A DNA stretch of 64,000 nucleotides from Rhipidocladum racemiflorum (Eukaryota; Streptophyta; Magnoliopsida; Poales; Poaceae): positions 7,943,001-8,007,000 of the forward strand of contig CM070572.1 of NCBI GenBank assembly GCA_036346355.1, in the 5' to 3' direction. The notes beneath the pieces were generated by a model. It saw only the letters and a list, made by a program, of their open reading frames with translations. It was not told the origin of the DNA and did not search any database. Shown here piece by piece: positions 22,556 through 35,000 of this stretch; the stretch's first letter is position 1, and the number at the start of each line of letters is the position of its first letter. The position numbers were made by a program, and so were the translations under genes.

Positions 22556-22934
22556 AGGGCCACCAATCAACCCACGCTAACCATTTTCACGTCGCGGCTG
22601 CTAGTGCTAGCCGCCATTTTTTTGTCGTCGCATCGCAGGAGGACACGAAGTGTGGAAGTCTGGAAGATTGGACAAGCAATCATCTCGACAGGGATCTGAT
22701 AAACATCATTTTGCTAAAATCACTCAAATCTGGGAGTATTGGATCATCGTTTAGATTCGAAAGTATTGATTACATCTGATCCTATGATTTGATTGAACGG
22801 TTGAATTTTTAATCCTACGATCCAAAATTTGGCTGTTATTTAAGACAAAAACATCAGGAAGATATACAGAATATTTTGGTGTTGAAAGCATGCATGCGTG
22901 CATGGTCCACCGGCTCTCGGCGTCCTTCTTCCCC

Positions 22935-22942
22935 TATAAATA
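22935..22942 (+). promoter_or_regulatory. TATA box of laccase B
   Basis: TATAAATA in the same CCCCTATAAATACCTC context as laccase A, 151 bp before the ATG. The 5' leader has a 2-bp insertion (ACATGTGTTAAG versus ACACGTTAAG), which creates an upstream ATG in the leader. Confidence 0.75.
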
Positions 22943-23085
22943 CCTCATGCATCTGCTTCGGATGGCCAAACACAGGCAAAGCGCTCATTAGCTACAGCAC
23001 ATGTGTTAAGTTCCAAGGTTGCTCTCTTACCTAGCCCCTTGATTTCCTACACTTCACGATCGAATTGAAACCGTGACGTCCGACG

Positions 23086-26000
23086 ATGGGTATGGCTAAG
23101 ATGGCCCCGGTGCTTTGGTTAATTGGTGTGGTGCTAATATTTGGAGCTGCAGTTAGCCCGGCTCAGGGATCCAGGACTCACCACTACGATTTCTTTGTAA
23201 GTCTACTTGCATGCATATAGCATTTTAATTTAGAGAGCAACTACGTAACGCTATACCGTTTGGAACGTTCCCAACGGAGCACCTCCCCAGCTCGCCCACC
23301 CCACATCGCCCACTCCTTCCTCTCACGCCCTCGCTCACTCCGCTCCGCACGCCTCCACCTCCTCCCCCGCCGCCTCCGCCACCCGCCTCGACTGGCGGCG
23401 CCCTCGCCGCCAGCCGCTCCGCCCCTCTCCCTCCCACCGCCATTCCGCCCCGCCCACCCTAACTTGCGGGCAAGGTGTGGTCCTCCCGCCGCCACCGGCC
23501 CGGCCGCTTCGCCCTTCCTCGGCTCGTGGCGCCGCCGCCACCTCCGCCGTCCCTCACCCAACCCGTCCCCACCGCCGGGCCGCCGCCTCCCCCGGCATCC
23601 CTCTAAGCCCTGGGGACACCTCGAGCCCGAAACCCCAAGGCCGAACCCTAACCCTAACTCGGCGGCGATGGAGACGGCGACGACGAGGTCGGCGGTGAGC
23701 CGGCGATGGCGAGATCGGCGCGCGGGTACTCTTCCTTCTTCTTCCTTCCTCCCTCCTCCCGGTTGTCTTCCTCCTCTGCTCCGTTGAACAGACTATACCG
23801 TTGGAAAAGCTAGGAACGGTATACCGTTTCCTAGTATTTCTCTTTAATTTATATGTGTGATCTAGAGCTATATGTACATATATGCACACGCATGCATTTA
23901 CTCTGCATGTAAACAAGAAGCCAGATGATAGCATGTCTGCAATTTTATTTCCTGAAAGTGCCTACTATACGCAACAATATCTTTGAAAAGATTGTTTTTG
24001 TTTTAGAGGATGGGACAGCTAGCCAATTACACCTCAAAAGTCAAAACTTGCCCTGTTTTGCTAAACTAAGTTGCCTGCTAGAGATCTTTCAGTGGAAAGC
24101 GTGATAGTGGTAGATACGCACGCACGAAATGAATTAACGACATATATACCTCGTGTGATATCTTGCAGATAAAGGAGGCCAACTACACAAGGCTCTGCCA
24201 TGAGAAGACCATCCTCACCGTCAACGGCCGGTTCCCCGGCCCGACCATCTACGCGCGGAAAGGCGATGTCGTCGTCGTCAACGTCTACAACCAGGGCGAT
24301 AAAAACATCACCATGCACTGGTAAATTAGCCCAGCCGGCCATTTACGTACATGACATCTCCTGCGACTTCTTCACCTAAGCAATAGTTAACGTTCTCACG
24401 CGACAATGGCATGCGCCATGCATGCAGGCACGGCGTGGACCAGCCGCGGAACCCGTGGTCGGACGGGCCGGAGTACATAACGCAGTGCCCCATCCATCCC
24501 GGTGCCAACTTGACGTACCGGATCATCTTGTCCGAGGAAGAGGGCACGCTGTGGTGGCACGCGCACAGCGACTTCGACCGCGCCACCCTCCACGGCGCCA
24601 TCGTCATCCACCCCAAGCGCGGCGCCACCTTCCCCTTCAAGAAGCCGCACAAGGAGATACCCATTATCCTCGGTACGTATGCGATGCGATGCATGCCATG
24701 CGTATAGCGTTGCGAGATCGGATGTATGCGTATGATCATGCGATACGTTGTATTAATCGATCGATCGGCACAATTTTTGATCCGCAGGTGAGTGGTGGAA
24801 TGGAGACGTGAACCAAATACTCGAGGAGGCCAAGCGGACCGGCGGCGACGTCAACTACTCAGATGCGAACACCATCAACGGCCAGCCCGGCGACCTGTTC
24901 CCGTGCTCCAAGGACGGTACCTTCAAGGTACCCGTCGAGCACGGCAAGACCTACATGCTCCGGATCATCAACGCGGGGCTCGCTAACGATCTCTTCTTTG
25001 GCGTCGCCGGGCACCGCCTCACCGTAGTCGGTACCGACGCTTCTTACACCAAGCCGTTCACCGTTGACCACATCTTCATCTCGGCGGGCCAGACCAAAAC
25101 CGTGCTGCTCAAGGCCGACCGCGCCACTCACGGCTCGTCATCCAACAGCCGGTACTACATGGCCGCGAGGACGTTAGCGTCCAACAGCGACAGCAACAAC
25201 AACAGCACGGCCACGGCCATCTTGGAGTACAAGCACGCCCCGCCCGCCTCACGCAAGGGGCCACCGGACTTCCCCAGCCTACCGGCCATCCACGATACTG
25301 ACGCCGCAATGGCGTACACGGAGCAGCTCCGGTCCCTGGCCAGCAAGGACCACCCGGTGGACGTACCGAAGCACATCGACGAGCACATGCTCGTCACCGT
25401 CGCCATCAACACGGTCCCCTGCGCACCCAACGAGACGTGCAAGGGCCCCGACGGCAACCGCCTCGCTGCGAGCCTCAACAACGTCAGCTTCTTTAACCCG
25501 TCCGTCGACATCCTCGACGCCTACTACGGTTCCATCCGCGACGTGTACGAGGCGGACTTCCCCAACAGGCCGCCCTTCTTCTTCAACTTCACCGGTGACA
25601 ACCTCCCTTCGGTACTCAAGTTCACGAAGCGCGGCACCAAGGTGAAGGTGCTGGAGTACGGCGCCGTCGTGGAGGTGGTGTTCCAAGGCACGTCCATTGT
25701 CGGCACCGAGAACCACCCCATGCACCTGCACGGGTTCAGCTTCTACGTGGTTGGACGAGGGTTTGGTAACTTTGACGAGCACAAGGACCCGGACACCTAC
25801 AACCTCGTCGACCCGCCGTACCAGAACACGGTCTCCGTGCCGAAGGCCGGGTGGGCCGCAGTACGCTTTAGAGCAGAAAATCCTGGTGAGTTATTCACAC
25901 TACTACAGAAAACCTCATTACAGACGGTTCTCAAACGTCATTACAGACGGTTTTGTGAACCGTCAGTAAGAATGGGTCAGTGATGACTCGTAATCATCAC

Positions 26001-29000
26001 AGACGGTTTTCCAACCGTCTGTAAAAAAGCTATCACAGACGGTTCTAAATTGGAACCGTCTGTAATGTTCACCTCATCACAGACGGTTCCAAATTAAAAC
26101 CGTCTGTGATGACTTTTTTCACAGACGGTTCCAATTTAGAACCGTCTGTGATGTTGATTTTTCATTTTATTAGTAATTTTGATCATTTTATTAGTATTTT
26201 TGATTTGTTCTCATGTATTCTCATGTACTTCGTAACTGCCCAAGAACACGTAACTTCTGAGCTATATCACTACTGATTTTAACACAATACGGGCACTTCC
26301 CAAGCGGTCACCCATCCTAGCACTGCTCTTACCTAAGCACGCTTAACTTCAGAGTTCTTATATGATCTGATACTATAATGTTAGTGTCGGGGATTGGCTA
26401 TCTGGCAAAAGACCACGGTACCCCCGTGAAAAGCTAAACCCGCCGACCAAGCAACACTAAAAGAAGATGCTCGGAGAACGAAACGAGCATCCCTCCTTCT
26501 CCTCCGAGCATACGCATTTGCACCTTCGCTCGCAGAAGCACCAAACACACCCCCCCCACGAGCAAGCATGCTCGTAGAGGCCACGACCTGCTCGGGTGTT
26601 TTGGTCGGGGTGCCCGGTCAATGCCACAAGGAAGGAAGGTGGCAACCAATCAGCCGGAGATCAAGGGAAATCATACCCGAAATTCAAATAGCGCCCGGAT
26701 CAAGGGCAGTAGATCGTAAGTACGATTGCGCGGCGCGATCCCAGGAGGTAGTTACCTTCTATGTACCTCTAGTCGTAGTATTTAAACCCCCCTGAAGATC
26801 TGTAACAGGGGAGGGACACCGAGATAGAACACAATACACTGGAGTAGGGCTATTATCTCGGCGGTGAGAGGCCCGAACCAGGATAAAACACCGTGTTCCA
26901 CCCTTCTTCTTCTCCCGACCTCGCGTCGCTCGAACGCCCTCTTCGGTCCGTACGACGGGGCTCTGTTGATCCCCCATTCAACAAGTAAGCTCGGCGGAGC
27001 CCGTTCTCCAATCGTCGGCAATTTGGCGCCGTCAGTGGGGGACGGCAGTTTGATTCCGTGCGGATCAAGATCCTCGAGGATGCCAAACTCGGAGACACTC
27101 GGGACCTTTGTGTTTTTGACCACGTTGAAGATGACGACGTGTACTACGCCGCCGACAACGTGGCGGGGTGACCGATCCTATCGGTCACACCGAAGTCTGG
27201 GAGCCTTTCCCGGACACGGAACGCGAGGGCAGATCCTCCATTCCCAGACATTACCCTCGGAGACCCCGAGGATGATCGCGACGAGCTCTACGATGGCCTG
27301 GACATACCGCATTTACCTAGAGCTCGGCCAGAGATCAAGCGTCCCAAGGGGATACAATGATGTCCCCATCGCTTTCATCCCGCTCTCGTCGAGTCAACGT
27401 GGCCGGGAGCCGTGCGGAGCCCGGAGAGGGATCCTCGGACGCTGCCAAGCACGACCACTACGAGGCGACGGACTCCACCTGGAGGCGTCTTTGGGAAAGA
27501 CCTCGCAAGCATTCGCCGCCAGGCAAAGGGGAGGTGCGCTTCCACGGAAAGGAACTCGCGGTACCGAACTCCGATCGCACTCGAGCACCGTCAAAGCTCA
27601 CCGCCGCCGCTTCACCGGAAACAGAACGGCTCTGAGGCCTTGGCGGCGGTCGTCGCGTGACTGCGCAGCTTCCCAGAAGCAAGTAGGCTTAGAGGCCATG
27701 GGCAGGGTCGTAGCCGAAGATTTGGAAAGGCTTGCCGCCGAGCTAAAAGTCTCGGATCCCCCCCGTGGTCGGGATGCCCGGAGTGTTTCCCGGGACCATC
27801 GCAAACACTCCCCCGTGCGCTCGCACAGAGGTGAATCTCGGAGCCATGCTCGGAGATCGCCTGCATCGCTAATCCGATCCGGAAAGGCCGGAGCGATCCG
27901 CAGAGCAACCTCGGGCGATATCTGGCCTGTCGCCCGGTCTACGAGCGCTCTGAGCGGCTCCACGACCAAGCGGTCATCGGCCACGACCGCCACAGAGGTT
28001 TTCTCGACTCGGCCAAGGCTGGGCGTTGGGTGGAAGACCGCGTGGAGGCCGCTGTGACCGAGGGTTTCACCGCGAAACCCCGAAGTTTCGATTCTGGGCC
28101 TTCACGAAGCTCCCTCCGGACGTCGCATGGCCGAACAGATTCAAGCCCGCCACGCCGAGAGATTCAACGGACCCGTAACCCGGACGAATTCCTCTCAATA
28201 TACACTACCGCCATCCTCGCCACGGGAGGCAATGAGGGGTGATGGCAAATTACCCGCCGACGGTTCGACGGAGCCGCCAGACGTGGCTTTTCAATCGAAG
28301 GAAGGATCCATACGGTCTGAGGCGGCTCGGCGCCCGCGCTCGAAACAAATTTCCGGAGCCGCTACATCCGCGGGAAAGGAGCGCGACCTGGAGCGCTTGA
28401 TATAGACGGACAGGAAACCTGCGGCGATTCGTCGAGAGGTTCATCCAGTCCGAACTCGATCCGAACATATCGGACGAGGTATCGTCCGAGCTTTCAAGTT
28501 CGAGTACGAGACGTCGCGCTTCACACAGACACAGAGATCCACCCGGATCTAACGGCGAAACGAGCTCTTCCGAATGGCCGATCGATACGCCAACGCAGAT
28601 GAAGCCGCCCAATGGAAGAAAATGTCGGATGAAGGGAAGTCGCCTCACCGGTCTAGAGACCTCGGCTAGCAAAAGGGCTCAGTGCAGAGATAAGAAGATC
28701 AAGAAGAAGAAGAAAAAGCAACCCTTGCCAGCCATGGTAGCCGCGGTGGAACAACAACAACCCCGAGCAACCCAGTCGCAGCGCCGGGGGCTTAATGCTC
28801 GGGGAAGAGGACAACCACCCAGGCCTCGAGGACGAGGCGACCAAGCGGACCGACGAGGCGACCCAGCGGACCGACGAGGCGACCAAGCGGACCGACGGGG
28901 CGACCTCTACTGTCCACTTCACCAGGCGCACGGGCACGACCTACGAAATTGCCGAACGTGGACCTACCGCCTGGAAGCGATTTTACGGCAGGGGTCCCAT

Positions 29001-32000
29001 GCCGACGCTTCCAGAGCAGGATGAAAATGACAAAGGAAAACAGGCCGCCGAGGAAAGTGAGGATGACATGGAATACCAAGAACCAAGGAATCACATAGCG
29101 GTCATCTTCGGGGGCTCCTCCGCCTACAAGTCCCGACGGGACTTAAAGGAGGCCGCAAGGGAAGTGCACCATGTTACCCAGGGTAAGCCTCCGGTGCAGC
29201 AGCTGAAATGGTCGGAGGTATCCCTCACCTTCTCCAAGGACGATTGTCCCCTTGGGATGACCAAACCCCAGAGGCTTCCGATGGTCGTGAACCCCACCAT
29301 CAGCAATACCGTCGTCGGTCGGGTCCTCATAGACTCCGGGAGCTCTTTGGACCTTATTTCACTCAAGGTTTTGGACGAGATGCAGATTCCTCGTTCCAAA
29401 ATCAAGAGTGTGGCCGTGCCCTTCTTCGGGATAGTCCCGGGCACCTCGATCAAACCTCTGGGACAGGTCGTCCTGCCCGTAAGTTTCGGCGGCCCAAGTA
29501 ACTTCAGAACGGAGCTAATCACCTTCGAGGTGGTAGACTTCGAGTCGGCCTACAACGCCATCCTCGGCAGGCCGGCCTTGGCCAAGTTCATGGCCGCCTC
29601 GCATCACGCGTATCAGTGCCTGAAGATTCCCGGGCCGAACGGAGTCATAACCGTCAAAGGGAACCACAAGTCCGCACTCAATTGCGACGAAAGAGCGCTG
29701 GATATGGTCGGTCAGTTGCCCACTCGCGGCCCTGACCAAGAGCCGAAGCATTCCCGGCCTAAACTTGCCCTCCAACCTGGAGGAGAGACCAAGGCTGTTC
29801 CGCTCAACGAGTCGGAACCGGCCAAGGTCGTTCATTTGGGATCTTCCTTAGATCCCAAATAGGAACTCGAGCTCGTCACTTTCCTCCGAGCAAGGCCGGA
29901 TGCGTTCGCCTGGGAACCATCCGACATGCCCGGGGTCCCAAGGGAGGTGGTCGAGCACAGGCTAGCGGTTCACGACAAAAAACCAGATGAGACAAACTTA
30001 GGCGCTTTTCCCCGGAAAAGCAGCGATCATCGGGAGGAACTTGATAAACTCCTAAAAGCGGCTTCATCGGAGAGATCGAGCACTCCGGTGGCTAGCCAAT
30101 CCAGCCTCCTCGTGAAGAAAGGAGGCAAGTGGCGCATGTGCGTCGACCACACGGGTTTGAACGCAGCGTGCCCAAAAGACAACTATCCGTTGCCTCGCAT
30201 AGACCAATTGGTGGACGCGACGGCAGGGTCACAGACCATGAGCTTCCTAGACGCCTATTCAGGCTATCATCAGATCCGCCTGTCGCGCGAAGACGAGGGG
30301 AAGACTTCCTTCATCACCCCGTTCGGTACCTTCTGCTATACGACCATGTCTTTCGGTCTGAGAAACGCGGGAGCAACCTTTCAACGCCTCATGCAGAAGA
30401 CTTTCGCAGACCAAATAGGTCGAAATTTGGAGGTGTATGTCGACGACATAGTTGTCAAAAGCAAGAGTACTTCGGGTCACGTTGCTGACTTGGAAGAAAC
30501 CTTCTGTAACCTCAATAAGCATCGAATAAAGCTAAATCCAGAAAAATGCGTATTCGGCGTGAAGGCTGGCAAGGTGCTCGGCTACATGGTCGGGCCACAT
30601 GGCGTTGGGGCTAACCCGGAGAAGATCGAAGCCATTGAGAACATGAGGTCGCCCACATGCGTAAAGGAAGTACAAGCTCGACCGAAGAATGGCCGCCTTA
30701 AGCGGTTCGTCTCCTATTTGGGGAGCGAGGACTACCTTTCTTTAAAGCCCTCCGCAAACATGATGGCTTCACGTGGACCGAGGAAGCTGATCGCGCGTTC
30801 AAAGAGCTAAAAGCAGTACCTCTCCAAACCGCCTGGCCCTCGTCACACCCACTAGGGAAGAATTGCTATTATATCTGGCGGCAACCCATAGCGGTAAGCT
30901 CGGTGTTGGCGATGAGAGAAATGGTACCAATGACCTATCTATTACATCAAGTACTTCATGGACCAAAGGAGCGTTACCCGAGGTCCGGAAGCTCTGTACT
31001 CATTCTTGATGGCCTCCGGAAGTTGCGTCACTACTTTCAAGCACACAAGATCGTAGTGCCGACCGGCTTCCCACTCAGGAAATCTGAAAAATCGGGGCGC
31101 CGGTGGTCGCATAGCCAAGTGGGCAATGGAGCTCGCCGAGTTCGAGCTGGTGTTCTCGGCCCGCACGGCGATAAAATCACAAGTCTTGGCTGATTTCGTG
31201 GCGAGAATGGTCGGCTCGGCACCACCGGCCAGCGGGACCAATGATTCGAGGGGAAACTCCTGGACCTTGTATTTTGACGGATCCCGAGCATACGAGCGCT
31301 GGGTGGCGTCATCTTGGTCTCCCGGATGGAGAAACGACTACGACGCCATCCAACTACATTTTATTGCGACTAACAACGCGGCGAGTCTGAAACCTTTTGG
31401 CGGGACTTCGGACATGTAAATCGCTAGGAGTCCAACGGCTCACCTGTGAAGGGCGATTCACGGTTGGTCGTGAACCAGTCAACAAGGAGTATCGGTGTTC
31501 GATACCTCAATGGCGCTGCAGACCTGGCCAAGTAAGGAAGATGGAGAAATACTTCAAGAATTTCAAGTAATCTACATCCCAGTGAAGGATAATTCCCTGG
31601 CCGACCAAATGTCTAAGGTCGGTTCCTCTCAAACCACCGCTCCGGCTGGTGCTTGTCGAGCACCTACATAAGCCCTCCATTCCTCTCGAAGAGGAGGCAC
31701 CAGAGACCGGCGGTAGGGTCTCATTCCTCGAGCAAAGCGCAAATTGGATGACGCCATTCATCCAATACCTTGCGCATGGGACATTGCCCGAGGAAGAAGC
31801 CGAGGCGTTCCTGGCTAACAAGGCGATCTTCTCAAGACAGACCGATCGAAGGCGACCTATACCTGAAAGGCGCATTAGGAATCCTTTCCAGATCGTCTCC
31901 CAGGAGGAAGGCCAGTACCTTCTTCGTGATATCCACGAAGGGATGTGCGAGCTCATTCGTCTTCGAACGCTTGTGAGCAAGGCCTTGGATTGGGTTACTC

Positions 32001-35000
32001 TTGGCCCTCACGGCCTTGGCGGACGCCGCGGTCAATCGTAACGACCTGCCGAGCATGCCGGTTCCATGCTCGCAAATCCGTCAACAACCGTCGCCCTACA
32101 AACCATACCGCTTTCGTGGCCATTCTCGACACTGGGTCTCGGCGTCCTTGGACCCTTTCCCGAGGTCGAAGGCTGCAAGTATTTGCTCGTGGCCATCGAC
32201 ACTTTCACTAAGTGGATAGAGGCCGAGCCCGTCTCGACCATCTCGGCCCGAGCGGCCAAGAGATTCCTCCGCAAAGAATGTGGTAACTCGGTTCGGGATA
32301 CCCAACCGCCTTATCACAGACATGAGACCCGATTCACTAGTGAACTGTTCCAAAGTTATGCGAGGAGGTCGGGACCAAGGTTCTGCTTTCGCTCGTGGCA
32401 CATCCACGAGTAACTGAGCAGAAGCGAGCAAATGGTCAGCTAGTCCAGTATAAAAAAGAGGGTCTTTAAGACCCTCAACCAAAGACAAGCAAAGATGGGT
32501 GGAGGAGCTTCCCGCCGTTCTTTGGTCTGTCGCACCACGACAAGTCGAGCCACAAAGGCGAGGCGCCTTTCCAACTCGTCTACGGTGCGGAAGCCATTCT
32601 ACCTGCCGAGATCGTCTTTGGGTTCCCGAGGGTGCAATCGATCGATTCCATCGATCAAGAGGTTGAGCGCCTCGTCGACCTGGACCTCGTCGGCGACACG
32701 CGAAGCAGGCGTTGCTCGTCTGCGACTTACCTACAAGGCTCTTCGTAGGCATGCAGCCAAGACAGTCAGACCTAGGGCCCTACAAGTTGGCGACATGGTC
32801 TTACGAAGAGTTCAAGACCGTCGAAGGCCAACAAGTCGACCCCAAGATGGGAGGGACCCTACACGGTCATGTCTACAAGACGCCCGGGCTGTTCGCCTCG
32901 CGATGCCAGATGGTCGGGAGCTCACCAGCACCTGGAACATCGATCAACTGCGTAAATTCTACGTTTAGACGAGTACTCCTATCTCGCGCCCCTTGCGTTC
33001 TTTCAAATAAATCATTTTCCTCTTTCTCGTGTTTTCACCTCGCTTTGTCGAACGAGCATCTTCGTCTACCAGCACTGCAGACAAACTTATCCGACAAGTA
33101 TGAGCGCACCATTTCCCTTGGCCCCCGGCCGGATGCTCGCCCAAACGTTCACTTTCCACAGTAGCTCTTCACTGTATGCGTGGTCGGGCGCGAGCATCCA
33201 CTCTAAGCCCGGTTCAGTGACCATGCGGGTATGGTGGCTCTACGTAGTGTTGGTTTAAAGCTCGTCTGCCCTGTGCTCACACTTCTCTCAACACAACCGA
33301 TCTATCTAAGTCATTCAAAAAAAAAAATCGTCACGACCAAAGCGACCCTTAAATTCTCCCATGAACAAACTCGTGCTCGCAACAGTGAGGGCACGACCTT
33401 TGTCCATGGCAGGGGGGCTCCGTATGATAGGAACGTTCCGTCCCTTCTTATCAAGGATCCTTTGCTCGTATCTATGCTATATGCTCTATGCAGGAACTTG
33501 TTTCCTTTTTCTGCAGAACCGGGATCATATGGGCATATGTTGAAGGCGAACTCAAGAAAAACAGGCAAGGACCAAACACTGCGAAGTTTGCTCATTTAAC
33601 CCGGCGTTGTTTTTTTTTACAGGGTGTACACGAGCTAAAAATAAAGAGGAGCTAAGTCCTACGCTCGGCCTGGAGGCGGCGAGCTCGTCCTTAAGGAGTC
33701 GACCTCCGCCTCTAGGTCCAGACCTTCAGCCAAGGCGCGACCTTCGGTCGCTTTCCCGAGGCGCTGCGCCTCCTTGAGCTGGCTTCCTCGCGCTCGAGCT
33801 CGGCCAAGGTCTGCCCGAAGCTTCACCAGCTCCTCGTCAAGCTCGGCGCCATACGCTCTGAAGTGCTCTTCGCCGATCTCGCTCTGGAGGAGCTGATCCG
33901 AGCCGGCGATGAGGCTCCTCGCCGATTCCAGCTGCTTCAGGTCGGCCTCGCGCACCTCGGAGACCCGACGCTCAAGATCGGCGATCTTGGCGTCTTGCTC
34001 GCGGTGGTACGACCAGTACTCTTCTGCTGAGACCGAGGTAGCGTCGATATCCTCCATAGCCTTCGCGGCAAACTTCGGGCAGAAAGAGAAAAGAGAAGGG
34101 AAAAAGCTGAGCAGACTCCCAGAAGATCGTTCACAGGAAAAAAGAAGAAACATGAAACTTACCAGAAGGGCCGGTGACCGGCTTGTCCTGAAGCTGGCGG
34201 TCGATCGCGCCCGGCCGAAAGAAGGATTGACCAAGTCATCCGGGCGGCGTCGGGGTCTTGCTCCTCCTGAGCACCGGTGCTCTCGAGAGCAACGGCGTCA
34301 CCACCTTCGACCAACCCGGGTCGCCCGAGGTGATCCTCTTCCACGACAAGCGGCTCGTGGTCGCTTTCCCCTCAGCACCGCGCCGGGTCAGACGCTAACC
34401 ACGAAGCGCCGCCACTCCTTGCTCGCGGCCGAGGCGGTTGGTCGTTAACGACCACCTCCGCCTCTTGTCCCTCTGCGGCCGGAGGCGACCAATGCTCTGC
34501 GGCGGAGGCATTGGATCGAGGGCGATCACCTCCGCCTCTTGTCCCTCCGTAGTCGGAGGCGGCCGATGCTCCATGGCCGAGGCGTTTGATCAAGGCGATC
34601 ACCTCCGCCCCTTGCACCTCCGTGGTCGGGGACGCTGGTGCCCCAAGGCCGAAGGAGTTAGGTCGGGACGACCTCCTCCTCTCCTTGGCTCACGGCCAAG
34701 GCTGTTGGTCGGCGGCGACCAAGCTCCCTTCCTCGGGGCTCGGCGCTGGGCCTCGCCGCGATCGTCTCTTCGCAAGGGACCAAGGCCAAGGCGTCTTGGT
34801 CCTCGATCCCTGCGGCTCCTGCTCCTCCGCGCCCGGTGGAATAGGTTCCGCGTCCGTGAAGAAAGCACGGGTCCCGCCGAGGGAAGCTCGGCTCCACTGA
34901 AGTCAGAGCCGGGCGCCGGCTCCTCCCCGTCTCGGCCATCACTCGGCCGACGACGCGGTCGAGCTCGACGCCCATCGCAGAGTTGATAATCTCCTCGACC

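Noticed and set aside
23640..23665. CCTAACCCTAAC as an interstitial telomere
   Set aside because: Only about two units; a telobox-like word in leader-type sequence is the simpler reading.
26864..28057. 397-codon ORF starting inside the gypsy 5' LTR
   Set aside because: It begins with LTR sequence and does not follow the gag frame; it is one of several chance-open frames over GC-rich gag DNA.
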